The notes under the pieces were generated by a model, which saw only the letters and a list, made by a program, of their open reading frames with translations, made no database searches and was not told the origin of the DNA. DNA of 64,000 nt from Ariolimax columbianus (Eukaryota; Mollusca; Gastropoda; Stylommatophora; Arionidae): assembly GCA_036924085.1 (NCBI GenBank), contig JAVGWX010000013.1, positions 52,806,404-52,870,403 of the forward strand, given 5' to 3'. Made by a program: the position numbers and the translations under genes. Shown piece after piece: positions 1 through 11,200 of this stretch (the stretch's first letter is position 1; each line of letters opens with the position of its first letter).

Positions 1-450
1 AAAAAAGAGCGACAAAGATGATAGTGGGATTCCAGAATTACAGTTATGAGAAACGACTCAGAAAAACCGGCCTACAGTGTCTCGAAGAGAGAAGAATTCG
101 TGGTGACTTAATACAGGTTTATAAGATGATCAGAGGAATCGATAAATTAGACTATAACAAGTTTTTTAAAATACAGCCACCTACAATAACACGAGGGCAT
201 AGCTACAAGCTGACTAAAGAGAGGTCCAGGTTAGATATTAGAAAATATTTTTTTAGTCAGAGAGTGGTGTCTGCTTGGAATGCATTGCCAGGGGAGGTAG
301 TGGAGGCAGGGACAGTTAATGCATTTAAGAATAAACTGGATGCGCATAGCTTTTAGAGCAAGGTGATGTAAATGTAACTGGTTGTATACAGACTCTACAG
401 GGTCTTCTAAACCAGTATAAAGACGTTAAGTTAAGTTAAGTTAAGTTAAG
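1..450 (+). mobile_element. CR1-like LINE, 3' end with TTAAG-repeat tail
   Basis: This is the C-terminal end of a CR1-like reverse transcriptase (MIVGFQNYSYEKRLRKTG, then [20 protein letters not shown], stop at 354-356), a short 3' UTR and a tail of AAGTT repeats at about 424-449. The left part is off-window. About 330 bp match 40831-41160 with only three differences, so the family moved recently. Confidence 0.85.
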
Positions 451-764
451 TCATTAGCATTATTCATGGCACACTATACACTCTCAGAAAGAAATAATAA
501 TATCCTTCCAGATAACATGGATACAGTCAGCTTTCCTTTGGTTGCAGCTGTAATTTACTCAAATAGTTGAAATACAGAGACAAATCTATGTTTCAAATGA
601 ATACTCTACTGCTGCTAAAACATGCAAATTAGCAAAGAAGTTTATAATTAAAAATAAGCTTTGATTTTTATGAAAGTAAATCATAAAATTTCAGACATGC
701 CAATGAGATGACTAAATTTGTCAGACAATTTAATTTTTTTTTTTATGCCACATCAAAAGAAACA
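451..764. other. Presumed TMEM62 intron, no feature recognised
   Basis: AT-rich single-copy-looking DNA. I looked for further TMEM62 exons on the minus strand and saw none. Confidence 0.4.
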
Positions 765-995
765 GTGGGGGACGGCATGGGCTAGTAGTTAAGTGACACA
801 GCTCACAACCCGAAGATGCTGGGTTTGATCCCCATCACAGCACTAACCACTTTGAAAAATGCAGGAGGAAGCAGACCTTTACAAAAAATGCATGCCGAAG
901 TCAGATGCACTAGGCCGACAGGCGCAAAATAAAAACCGTAGTGCAACGCACACAGCCTTGTGGAATAGAGAATTAAGGCAAACGCCCAAAAAAAA
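765..995 (+). mobile_element. SINE-A copy (tRNA-headed)
   Basis: The head GGGGACGGCATGGGCTAGTAG resembles a tRNA A box, and GGGTTTGATCCCC is the B box. The shared core follows (GATGCACTAGGCCGACAGG) and then a short A-rich tail. It is diverged from the copy at 9023. Confidence 0.8.
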
Positions 996-1485
996 CCAGT
1001 TAAAACAATAATTCTTCTAGTAATCATCAATTATTGGGGGTAAACACAATCAATGGTGTTGGTCTAGAACCTAACCCAAAAAATTAGTGTATTAGTACAA
1101 GATCTGTGTGTATATATATCTATATATCTCCTCTCTCATGTCTCCATTTTGTAGAGGTAGAGAAGTTTGTGTGTAGCATAGCCACCAGTAGGGATTCCCA
1201 AGCTGGACAGGTCAAAAAGTAAGGATTAGACTAAGTGAAGACACAAACCTGTTGCCCTGCAGACAGACTGGTGGCAGTCAAAGGCTAGAGGAAAACATTC
1301 ATGACAAAAACACTCGCTGAAAATGGATGCACTGGGTCACAGGTGTGTAACATAACAGAACTTAATTTTTCCTTGATGAGAACGTCATGAATAAAGTTAG
1401 TAGCGTCATGTTCAATCTGTGATATTCTACCATGCAGTAAGAGAGGCAGATTTTCTGCCTCGAAGTGGTCCATCCAATGCTACTG
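996..1485. other. No gene; short AT microsatellite
   Basis: TATATATATCTATATATC occurs near 1110-1130. The rest is unassigned intronic or intergenic sequence. Confidence 0.35.
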
Positions 1486-1738
1486 ATGGTCACCTTCCTC
1501 TGTTCTGTAAAGTCAAGGTACAGCAGAAAGGAGTAAGTACACTCAACACACTGCAGTGGAATGTGGAGGGGCTGAATAAAAATGTTCCACTATCAACACT
1601 ACAACATAAAGATCAAATTGATGTGGCATGTATTCAGGAGACTCACCTCAATAGCAACCACAGATTTTTGGTCAGAGGATACCAGGCCTTCAAACGTGAC
1701 TGGAAAGGACACAAAGTGGACATGCTGATACTTATTTG
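1486..1738 (+). mobile_element. LINE endonuclease N-terminal fragment (I/nimbus-like)
   Basis: The translation gives LQWNVEGLNKNVPLSTLQHK and then DQIDVACIQETHL, the first two blocks (WN and E) of an apurinic endonuclease domain. It stops abruptly at about 1738, and no RT follows in this orientation. Confidence 0.65.
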
Positions 1739-1749
1739 AAACTCAACAG

Positions 1750-3125
1750 TAAGCAGCATCTGACACCACCACCCTTGCTTGCCCTGTAATGTACCCAATA
1801 GCATCATATTTGCAAGGCCCTTGAACCTCAAGATGTGGCCATACCAAGTCATTTTTCATCTTTTGATCGATGTGAGCAAGTCATCGAAAAGTCCACTTGC
1901 ATTCTCAATTCTTCGTCGTGCTTCATCATTTGTAATTTGATCCTTGTAGGTGACATTTTGGAGTCTTCTAAAACATTTCATCTCCACGGCCAGAATTCTT
2001 CTCTGGAGGTCTGCTGTAATGGTCCATGTTTCACAGTTGTGGAGAAATATTGAAAGAACCAGTGAATACATTAGTCTGACCTTTATGGCAAGGTCATCTT
2101 TCCATTTAGGTTTCAATCATGCAAGAACAGCTGTTGTTTGTATTATTCTGGTCAGAACTTCTGGTTTTGTTCCCTTGTCACTGATCGTTGAACTCAGATA
2201 CTTGAATAGGTTCACTGATTCATTCTCTTTGATCACAGTGTTATTTCCTTCAGTGTTGTTGGTGATCAACTTTGTCTTTCTGCGTTTATCTCCATGGCAT
2301 AACTCTGTGCTGTTACATCCAGTCTTCGGATCAGTGTTCTGTCTCAGTTTCCTCCAGTCCATCAATGCCATCTGCAAAGCGCAGGTTGGTAATCATTCTA
2401 TCCCCTATCCAGACCACACCAACACGATCTTCAATGAGCATCACTCATAATTCTTTTTAGAAATATGTTGAAGAGTATACATCCTTGTGTTACGCTGACG
2501 ATGTGTGGAACCATTAACCCATTTTTCCATCCCCAAAAACTGCTTCTTGCCTTATCATGCAGATTCTCGATAGCTCTCAGTATGATACCATTGATGTTCT
2601 ATATCTTCATTGCTGCCCAAGAACATCGTGCCAGACTATCAAACGCCTTTTTAAAGTCAAGAAACACATATAGGTGTTTGTTGGTGTTCCCAGTACTTCT
2701 TGTTTGGTATTCGCAAATTAAAGTTCTTCTCTGTGGTGCTTCTTACGGTTTGAAAACCTGCCTGTTCTTCTGGAATGATGTTCTCAGCTTGAGGTTTCAG
2801 TCCGTTGAAAATTATTCTGAGCAAAACTTTACTAGAGTGGTTAATGAGGCTGATTGTTCTATAGTTTTGACAAAGCTTTAGGTTTCCTGACTTAGGTATC
2901 AACAAAAGACCATCGATTTTAACCAAGTGGCCAGTCATTTTCCTGTCTGGCATATTCTATTACAGATGTATGTCAATTGTTTTTTTCGGCTCACACCAGC
3001 ACTGTCGTCGTTTTGTTCTGAGCAGTATTACATCCAACACGTCAATATACCTTGGTCTTCTGTAAGACATTTTCTATTCTTATCCTGTATCTTCGTACTG
3101 CGACCTTATATAGGCCATACTTAAT
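1750..3125 (-). mobile_element. RTE-like LINE, RT thumb and C-terminal region (broken)
   Basis: On the minus strand the segments in order are NYRTISLINHSSKVLLRIIF, EEQAGFQTVRSTTE, FKYLSSTISDKGTKPEVLTR, FLHNCETWTITADLQRRILA and WYGHILRFKGLANMMLLGT. Frameshifts separate them, and the FADD region is missing or unreadable. This is the widespread molluscan 'endonuclease-reverse transcriptase' type. It is probably the 3' part of the element whose upstream piece is at 3578-4080. Confidence 0.75.
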
Positions 3126-3289
3126 CTTTAGTTTAGTTTAGTCAAAGAATCAATGTCATTTCACATGGTTTAACCCATAAGTACTCTGTTCTTATCCATA
3201 TTTTTGGAGAATCTCAGCACAATTCATAAATTCCGTAGATCCTGCGAGGATTCCGTAATAGAGTGGGTAAATTTTTTTAACATAATTTT

Positions 3290-3502
3290 GAATTTTGCTC
3301 AGGCAGCAGTTAAGCCTCCTCGTTTCGATTTCCAACTGCCGAGGGATTTTTAACGTGCACAACACTGCACACAGGCGTCCGATCTATACTACATAGAAAT
3401 TAAGGGAAATGCCAAAAAGTCCACATACCAGTCTCCACCATGATTTGAACCTGCGACCTCCAGCACCCAAGGTCGACGTCTTACTTCAAGACCACTCAGT
3501 CC

Positions 3503-3504
<2 letters not shown>
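3290..3504 (-). mobile_element. tRNA-headed SINE fragment (SINE-D)
   Basis: Read on the minus strand from 3504, the head is GGGGACTGAGTGGTCTTGAA (A box) and then GGTTCAAATCATGG (B box). The body contains a conserved-looking stretch around 3345-3385. It abuts the (AT)n tract and splits the RTE-like element in two. Confidence 0.55.

Positions 3505-3577
<73 letters not shown>
3505..3577. repeat. (AT)n microsatellite, about 73 bp
   Basis: Nearly pure AT dinucleotides lie between the SINE-D head and the RTE-like VKDLV codons. It is open in frame and makes a spurious poly(Tyr-Ile) tail. Confidence 0.95.
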
Positions 3578-3582
<5 letters not shown>

Positions 3583-4080
3583 TAGATCTTTAACAATCCA
3601 AAATGCTCCTTTGACATAATTATTGCCTAATCTGTGCCAAATATCTTTACCCTGTTCAGCGATCCACACCTTTTTTGCATCTCTCATCTTGAACCTTATT
3701 TCTCCATTTATCAGCCTATACCTATTGAACTCTTCTAGAGTGTTTGGCTGAGCTCTTTGGTCTCCTTCCCTTATCGCACAGATCAAGTATTTCCTTTGTA
3801 ATTCAGAGCTTTTATTTTGTCTGTCCCTTCCCTGGGATCTCTGTTGCTGTGTCTATCATTGCTGCATTAAAAGTGTCTGTTATCATATCAATATCTGGTG
3901 TAGATCTTTCTCCTATCATCGCTCTGAAAGCTTCTATTATCTCCAGGCATGTTAATTTGTCCCGTCAAATGTTACTCTAGTTGTATCCTTGCTCATGACC
4001 TTCCATAGTTATCAGTAAGTAATGGTCGCTTCCTATATCTGCCCAGAGGAAGCTTATTGTCCGATGTTAATGCTGGACCT
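3578..4080 (-). mobile_element. RTE-like LINE, linker between endonuclease and RT
   Basis: The minus strand reads EIIEAFRAMIGERSTPDID, ILDLCDKGRR and KDIWHRLGNNYVKGAFWIVK, the pre-RT linker typical of this LINE type. It is interrupted downstream by the AT microsatellite and SINE-D. Confidence 0.65.
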
Positions 4081-4146
4081 GAATCATTGTGTAATCTATT
4101 TAGCTATGTAACGCTTTACTCTGACTGTGCTATGTCCAATGTCTAG

Positions 4147-5960
4147 ATGGTTTATTTGGCCCCAATGTGTTTGTCACCAGCAGCTTGTTTGATAAATTCA
4201 AGAATCGTATGGCACTTGGACGAAAAACATCTCTTAATTCCACAGCAAGCTGTATTCAGACAGCAGATATCAACTGAAGATCAGATCATCCACATTGCTC
4301 AGGAAATAAAAGATGCCCTCCAAGGAAAAAAACATTCATCAGTGGTTTGATTGGATTTAGAAAAAGCTTTGGATAAGGAATTGAAAGAGAGATTGAAAGT
4401 CAGATATAAAAGTCAAGTTTGCGGGAAAAAAATTACAAATGGATCAGTCATTATCTTGAAAACCGAGCTGCTAGAGTTCAGGATCAAAATCAGACTAGCA
4501 GAAATAGGACATTAGAAAAGGGAGTTTCCCAAGAGGACTGTTCTGTCACACATATTGTTCCTGATATATAAATATATATAAATGATATAATGGAGTCCTT
4601 TCAAAAAGTGCACGTGCTGTTTTTGCAGATGATTTAGCCTTGTGGATCTCTTAAGAAAACATCACAACAGCAAGCATTCGGATGCAGCACACTCTAACCT
4701 GAGGAGTGGGCTTTATGCGTAGCTAATGAAGATAAATGAGTAAAAAACAACATATACAATAATTTCCCTTTCAAACAAACTAATGCTAAATTGGAAAAAT
4801 CTACAACTGGATAAAAACCTTAACTATTTAGATATTACCTTTGATTGATGTCTGGTGTGGAAAACACGGATAGAGAGAAACAGGATGTGCTCAATGCAAA
4901 GAAAATCAATTACAAAAAAAATGCTGTAACAACTTTGGGAGCAAATGAAAGTGTATTAAAGAAGCTGTACACTGGATGTGTGAGACCAGTCCTAGAATAT
5001 GGTATAACAGCTAGGACAACTGCAGCCAAATCAAACTTTGTCTAAAAGCAAGCGATGAGAACCATACCTGGATTTCCACACACACCCATTCAAGAACTAG
5101 ACAAAACCTGCACTCAACGGAGAACAGAAGTGACAGCAGGGTTCAACAATTAAGTGAGAAATTCAGAAAGTTCATAAACTACCCAAATTTACCAGAGAAT
5201 AAATGGATTTGGATAGTACAGACTCAAGCAGAGCAACTTTGCAGCACCAGTAAAAGTAAAAACAAAAGTGGAGAACAGATCCTATAAATGGCACATCACA
5301 AATAAGACCCATGCACACTACACTAGGAGAAAAACAGCACTTTCCAGAACTGACAGAAAACATTCCTGACAATGTAAAATAAAACAGCCAGACAAAAATA
5401 GAAAGATGAGCCAAAACTGTAAAATACATATAGTAAAACTAACCATGCAACAGCCGGGCCTATGTATTTACAGATATTTCAAATGCAACAGAGAATGGAA
5501 GTGGAAATATTTTTCTTAGCCTAAAAAAACTACCAAAAAAATTGCTCTCAGTGGTGACTGGAAAATTTTCAAGTACCTTCAAAGCAAAGGCAGAGGCCTT
5601 GAAAAATGTAACAGAAGTTCTAATGACAGATGAAAATACAGAGAGACAAGTAGTACTCTCTAAAGATGCACTGTTAGTGGTTGAAGCACTGGGTAGTAAA
5701 AAAAATTCAGACATTAAAAAAGAGTGGTACTCTATAAACTATGTAATCCGTATAAGTTAATTGTGATACAGCGGATTCAATCTCATTGCAACATTCTTAG
5801 TAATGAAGAGGTGGACAGACTGTCAAGAGAATGTAGAAAGCTACCTCAATCTGATATAAGAATAACTTATGATGAGGCCAAGAGGTTTACAGCACCAGAT
5901 AGAAGAGCAAGTGGAAAACACACCAATCAACAACCAAATTACCCTTATTACAAGACTCTG
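4147..5960 (+). mobile_element. Old, degenerate N-A (nimbus-like) LINE copy
   Basis: Recognisable stretches run in order: IVWHLDEKHLLIPQQAVFRQ, STEDQIIHIAQEIKDALQ, a YIND-like AT-rich site near 4570, ANESVLKKLYTGCVRPVLEY, RNase H pieces (FKAKAEALKNVTEVLM, LSKDALLVVEAL), IQSHCNILSNEEVDRLSREC and ITYDEAKRFT. Many stops and frameshifts make it far older than the copies at 19.8 and 34.7 kb. Confidence 0.75.
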
Positions 5961-5974
5961 CACATGTAACAACA

Positions 5975-6035
5975 GATTGAATCGCGCGCATGCGCTCGCA
6001 CATGACTCATGCACACACACACACACATACAAATA
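5975..6035. repeat. CG/CA-rich alternating purine-pyrimidine tract
   Basis: Compound simple sequence GCGCGCATGCGCTCGCACATG followed by (CA)n. Confidence 0.7.
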
Positions 6036-6118
6036 CACAGCTACTTTCACCACAAAATAAAAGGACGGTATCAAAGATTAAAATAAAATAACTATTAAAT
6101 TGGTTAGTGACTGCTCAC

Positions 6119-6241
6119 ATTCTGTGATCTTTCCAGTCTCCTAGTTCCAGTTCCAGTTGGCCAGTTTTATGTCTGCTGTACATCTTTGGTACAAAGTCAC
6201 TCAAGGTGTGAAGGTGGCCACAGAGATAAGCAATGCTGGAG
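6119..6241 (-). CDS. TMEM62: TMEM62 coding exon 7 (CGHLH block), last exon found
   Basis: The exon is 123 nt, residues 262-302 plus two bases. The acceptor is CATATGATAG and the donor AGAAT|GTGAGC. It encodes [20 protein letters not shown] and then [25 protein letters not shown] provides the last two histidine ligands, so the catalytic domain is essentially complete here. The next exon must begin by completing an AT- codon, and none was found to the left. Confidence 0.92.
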
Positions 6242-8177
6242 CTATCATATGAAGTAAATACAAAAATATACAAATAGATAATTTACTATAGAGCAAGTGC
6301 TTATCATCCATTTTTAATTGACAACTTAAAAGTGTGATGGATAGTGAGTAATATATTAGTCTGTTATAATGACAATTCATTCCTGAGAAGTCATACTCTG
6401 CCCCAAATTTCTTTTTTGGGGTAAATAAACAGCTTTACTTGCTACTTACAAGGTCAATCACTCTCAAATCTTCTTCTTTATTCTTAATCTCTCGCTACTA
6501 AGTCCCTGAAAAGGGTTTAGCAAGCAGTAGGATGTAGTCTGAAGATCACAATGTGTTGTGTCGTAGTTTACAGCTTGACTGTGATATTTGCACCTTTTAG
6601 TCCGATACATCTGAATTCAGCAGGCATTTTTGAGTACCAGGTTAGCCTTCCTTCTTCGATCCCTTCTACTTATACTTAGCCAGTCTGCTCTGTTGCAGTG
6701 TGTTATCCAGGATCACAACAAGGAGGTGTACAAGGGTCCTGGCAGCTCTGGTTCGCTGGCCCTGATGCTAACAGCCAGCTATGGGTCGCTGACTGCTGCA
6801 GCTCAGCATCTTGATCCCTGCTCTAAAATGAATAGTCACTTGCATTTTCAGCAAAACTAAATAAAGCACTGAACTATCTAATTTTGCTATAACAATTATT
6901 TTTCGTATCTGTTGGTAAACAATTCTCCAACTGCTTGCTCACCAGCTTTTTAGTCGGAAATTACTTTTACTTTTTTACCAATGTGAATAATGCTTTAAGA
7001 CTTTCTTGTTTAAATCATCATCTATCCACTTTTGTCGGTAGACGTTGTGGAGAGGTACAGTTTTCATTTGTGTGCCAGATATGTCACTGATGTTGTTGTC
7101 ATTCCGTGTTTCTTCAGTGTCTCACTAACACCTTCTATCCATTATTTTCTTGCTCTTCCTCATGCTCTGTAATCTTATTGCCTGGCATTGTAGCTCCGCA
7201 CAGCTGGTAACTCTGGATCAGGTGTCCAAATCATTTTATTCTGTCTTTCCATAAATTCCATGCATTGTGTTGCATCCATCTTCTGTCTGATGTTTTTGTT
7301 TCCTACTCTGTTCAGCCTTGTGACCCAGACAGCCTTTCTAAAACAACTCATTTTGCATACCATCAGTTTTATTTGTGTGCCTGGGTGAGAGTCCATGTCT
7401 GACACTTGTAACACTGTTGCTATTAAAATACTATTGATAAACTGTTCATTTGTCTCCACTGGGATGTGTTTGTATTTTTATAATGAAGAGAGCTGATAGG
7501 AAACCACATTTGCTTTCTGTTCTTAGTTTCACATTTTCTTACATGTGAAGATTCATAAAAGCAAATGAAACTCACTTTTTACCTACCCACAGAGACAATA
7601 ACACTAAAGTCTTAACCCATCCCAAAAGAATATGAAACTTTAAATGTAACACAAGGAATATGCAAAATTCTCTCATGTGTTACTAAGGTCCAAATGAGGA
7701 TCAATGAAAAGTGACGCTGTAACATGCCAGGCATGTCATAAGAGGCAACTAAGGAAAGTTGGGTTCCCTAATCAGCTACCATATTCTGTAGAAACTGTAT
7801 GCCAAAGAAAAAAACACCTCCACACTATATGGCAGAAGAGGAGCGACTATGTCTTCTTTATATGTGAAATAATGAGTAACATGAGTGGTAGATCGTTTGT
7901 ACACTCAAATCCAGGCCATTCAATTATTCCTCTAAGTTCAATTTGAGACTTGTTAATGTAATAACATTTCTTATTAAATAATTATGAAAGGAAATGTACT
8001 AACCTCATTATCTGTCTGAGAATTGGAGGATTATGCACTATGAGAGATGTAGGAAAATGGCCAAACCACACAGTCTGATTACTTCCCTTACTGACTGCTT
8101 CCAGAGTCTTGAGATGCTGAATTTGCTTCTGTGAACAAGAACAATGAACTGAGGGGCATTCATGGTGAAAACAGCAG

Positions 8178-8228
<51 letters not shown>

Positions 8229-11200
8229 GCATGCACGCACGCACGCACACACACACACATAATAGTTGTCCATCACAAGTGATGAAGACCACTCTCTTTG
8301 TTCAGCCGTGTGGACAGTCGTATCTCTTGCTGTGTCCGCTGAAATGGGTGACTTGTGCGGTGATTTGGATTAAAGTGAGGAAGAAACTGCGCCTTTTGTC
8401 AACCTCGCTCACAGAGCCTAAGCTACCTTTTGCCAGTGGCAAGACATTCATTGAGACGACTGGAGATAGCATAGGATGCAGATTTTGCCTCAGGGTTACC
8501 ACCGAAGCCTTTCCGTAAACATGTAGCCCGCAGGGTAGAAAGGTGGGATGGCATCTAACGCAGTTTGTCGTGCCTTTTCGATAACCACAAGAGGTCGTAT
8601 GGACAACACTCAGCGTGTGATGAATCTGGCATCTCTCCCCAGCTGTATTCAGCTCATCATAGTAGCATCTAAAATTCCCACACGCCAAATTCGTGACGGT
8701 GAACCGGCAGAACTAACCCGTGAAATACGACACAGGTATAAGCGTAGTGCCATTTAGCCGGCGTCCAGACCACGATAAACGGATGGAAAAAAGAACGAAA
8801 TAACAAGTCCAGACGGAAAACAACACCACGTTTCCGTGAACACAAGTGTAAGTCGTCGACTAGTGTGAATTCCAGGCAAATCCATGGTCTGGCGGCATCC
8901 ATAATGATAAAAAACAGTAGAGAAATGTAGACTCGCAGCCAGTTATGGCGCCATCTTTGCCAGATATACATATATATATATATATATTGCTTTTCAATTT
9001 GCTAATTTCAAACAGACAGACAGGGGACGGCGTGGCCTAGTGGTTATGTGACACGGCTCACAACCATAAGGTGCTGGGTTCGATCCCCATCTCAGCACCG
9101 GCCGTTACCCCGGGGAAGCAAACCCTTAGAAAATGCAGGAGGAAGCAGACCCTTACATAAAATGCATGCTGAAGTCGGATGCACTGGGCCGACAGGCGCA
9201 AAATAAAAACGCAGTGCAATGCACACCGCCTTGGGGATTAGAGAAATAAGGCGAACACAAAAAAAAAACAAACAAAAAACAGACAGACAACATGTCCCTA
9301 CTTACATAAACTTTACTCAGACTTAGCTATTCCATAAATCATCTTTTTTAATCACTTTTAATGCTCCTAAAGCACTTAAATTTGGTAGACAATATAAAGT
9401 ACTAAATTTGACTATCTGCAGTGTTGTATTCAATCCTTTTTTGAACACTTTAACAATTATAATCATGTGTTGTGAATATAGGAAATGTTTATTACATTAA
9501 GGCAAAGCTTTCAGCTTATTTCAAGTGTTGGTTCTGTATAATGATTGTGTAAGAAATATTTAATTATTTAGTTCACTTCTTTTTCATAACAGAAAAATAA
9601 CTAGAAATTAAACCAAACAATTCCGCATTATAAAAAACACACATTATGTTAACAAATATGGTGAATTAAAATATGCAGTAAAAAGATGCACCAATTTTGG
9701 TTTTGTGTGAGCTATGGGAATTACTTGTAACAATTTCAAAATAAACAGGCAATTGGTTACACCTAGACTAATAGATGGAGATTCAGCTGGGGTGCCATCT
9801 AGTGGTGACCTACAGTATCAAATTAAAAATGGAGATATGTGATAACGTTTTTGGAAATCTGAGAAATGGAGCATGGTAAGAAGCTCTCAGAGTTCTGACA
9901 TTGATCAATATATATTGCTATGGTCTTACACCATCAACAGTAAACATTATAGGGCTGAGGACATCTAAAATGATGCCTTTCTTTTGAAGGAGAAGCAAAC
10001 ACTGAAGCATTCCATATCAACATGCAAGGTTAGGACAAGGGCAATATACAAGGTAACAATATGAAAACAACAAAGATTTATAGTAATTCATGGCTGTTCA
10101 GTTCAGTTGCCATCTCCATATTGAAGGTTGGCTGCAAAGGATCTCCAAAGATCTTTCTCTTGTCTTAATAGGGAGCCGCGTAGCGCAGTGGTTAGTGAGC
10201 TGGCTTTGCATCTGAGTGGTCCTGGGTTCATTCCCCAGTTGAGGCGGAAATGTTTTTTCAGACCACAACGGCTCCCCGGTCGACCCAGCCTTAAATGGGT
10301 ACCGGTTCAGTCCGAGAAGTAAAAGCGGCGATGGAAAGGAGATGGCTATTGCCCTCATATAGCCGAGCCTTTGAAATGTAACACCTCACACCCCTACGGC
10401 AGTAATGCTATGGGTTACTTTTAATTTACTTAATAGTGCAATCTGACAGACTTTTTCCAGCACATCTCTGTATGTTATCCTCGTTGCTTTCCTCTGATAT
10501 ATGTGCCCTCTGTTTTTCCTTCCAGTACAATTTTCAGTAAAGTGAGCAATCAAGTACAAGATCAATTAAAAGGCTTTGTGACACTAATGTACTTTGTAAC
10601 AATCACAATGGGAATGGCATATAAGGGATGAAGTTTATTTACAATAAACAACTAGTTTTTCTATCATCTGAGATTAGCAAGGTTTGCATAATTATGATTG
10701 AATAAGCTGTATACTGTACATACAAAAGTAGAGGTGATTTTGTAAAAACTTGTTAGAGTAAGGGAACACAATTTCTTCCAGTCACAAAATTGTCATTGTT
10801 TTCTATCAAAAACAAGATATCTTTATAAGTGTTAGCGTACATAAAAATGATAGCCATAATAAAAGCAAACTAGAAATTTGACCAATCAAATGTTTTTTTA
10901 GAAAGCCTAGACTTAACTTGTTGATTACTACATTTATATTGGTAATTGTTCCTAAGCATTACTGTAAAAATCTCTTGATGCTATTAGTTCTACAGTTGGA
11001 ACTCAGTAACAGACAAACATTTTATGCAAAGAGCTGAAATTATGAGACAACTACGAACTTAGCTTACATCATCTAAGTAGCCGAAGAAGTTAAATGGTCT
11101 GTTTGGTCCAGGTCTGCTACAGGCATCAATCCCAATGAAGGAGTATGCTCCAAATGGCATTTCAAGTGTGAATACAAAGGCGTTTTGAAAATCTGATTTC

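Noticed and set aside
765..995. tRNA genes at the SINE heads (also 9023, 10172, 27219, 36529, 48759, 54409)
   Set aside because: A and B boxes are present but acceptor stems do not pair, and the sequences continue into SINE bodies with tails and TSDs.
3496..3786. Poly(Tyr-Ile) protein ends at AT microsatellites (also 7982-8292, 43711-43944)
   Set aside because: Translation of (AT)n; not coding.
1..6118. Further TMEM62 exons downstream of exon 7
   Set aside because: I searched the minus strand for the continuation expected after GDWKDHR and for membrane-segment exons; only LINE and SINE sequence was recognisable, so the rest is presumed off-window.
8180..8262. A regulatory Z-DNA element controlling exon 6 splicing
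   Set aside because: Proximity to the acceptor is suggestive, but nothing in the sequence separates this from an ordinary microsatellite.
8302..8688. A 128-codon minus-strand gene
   Set aside because: No motif, no splice context tying it to TMEM62 phases, and the opposite strand is equally open; left as unassigned.
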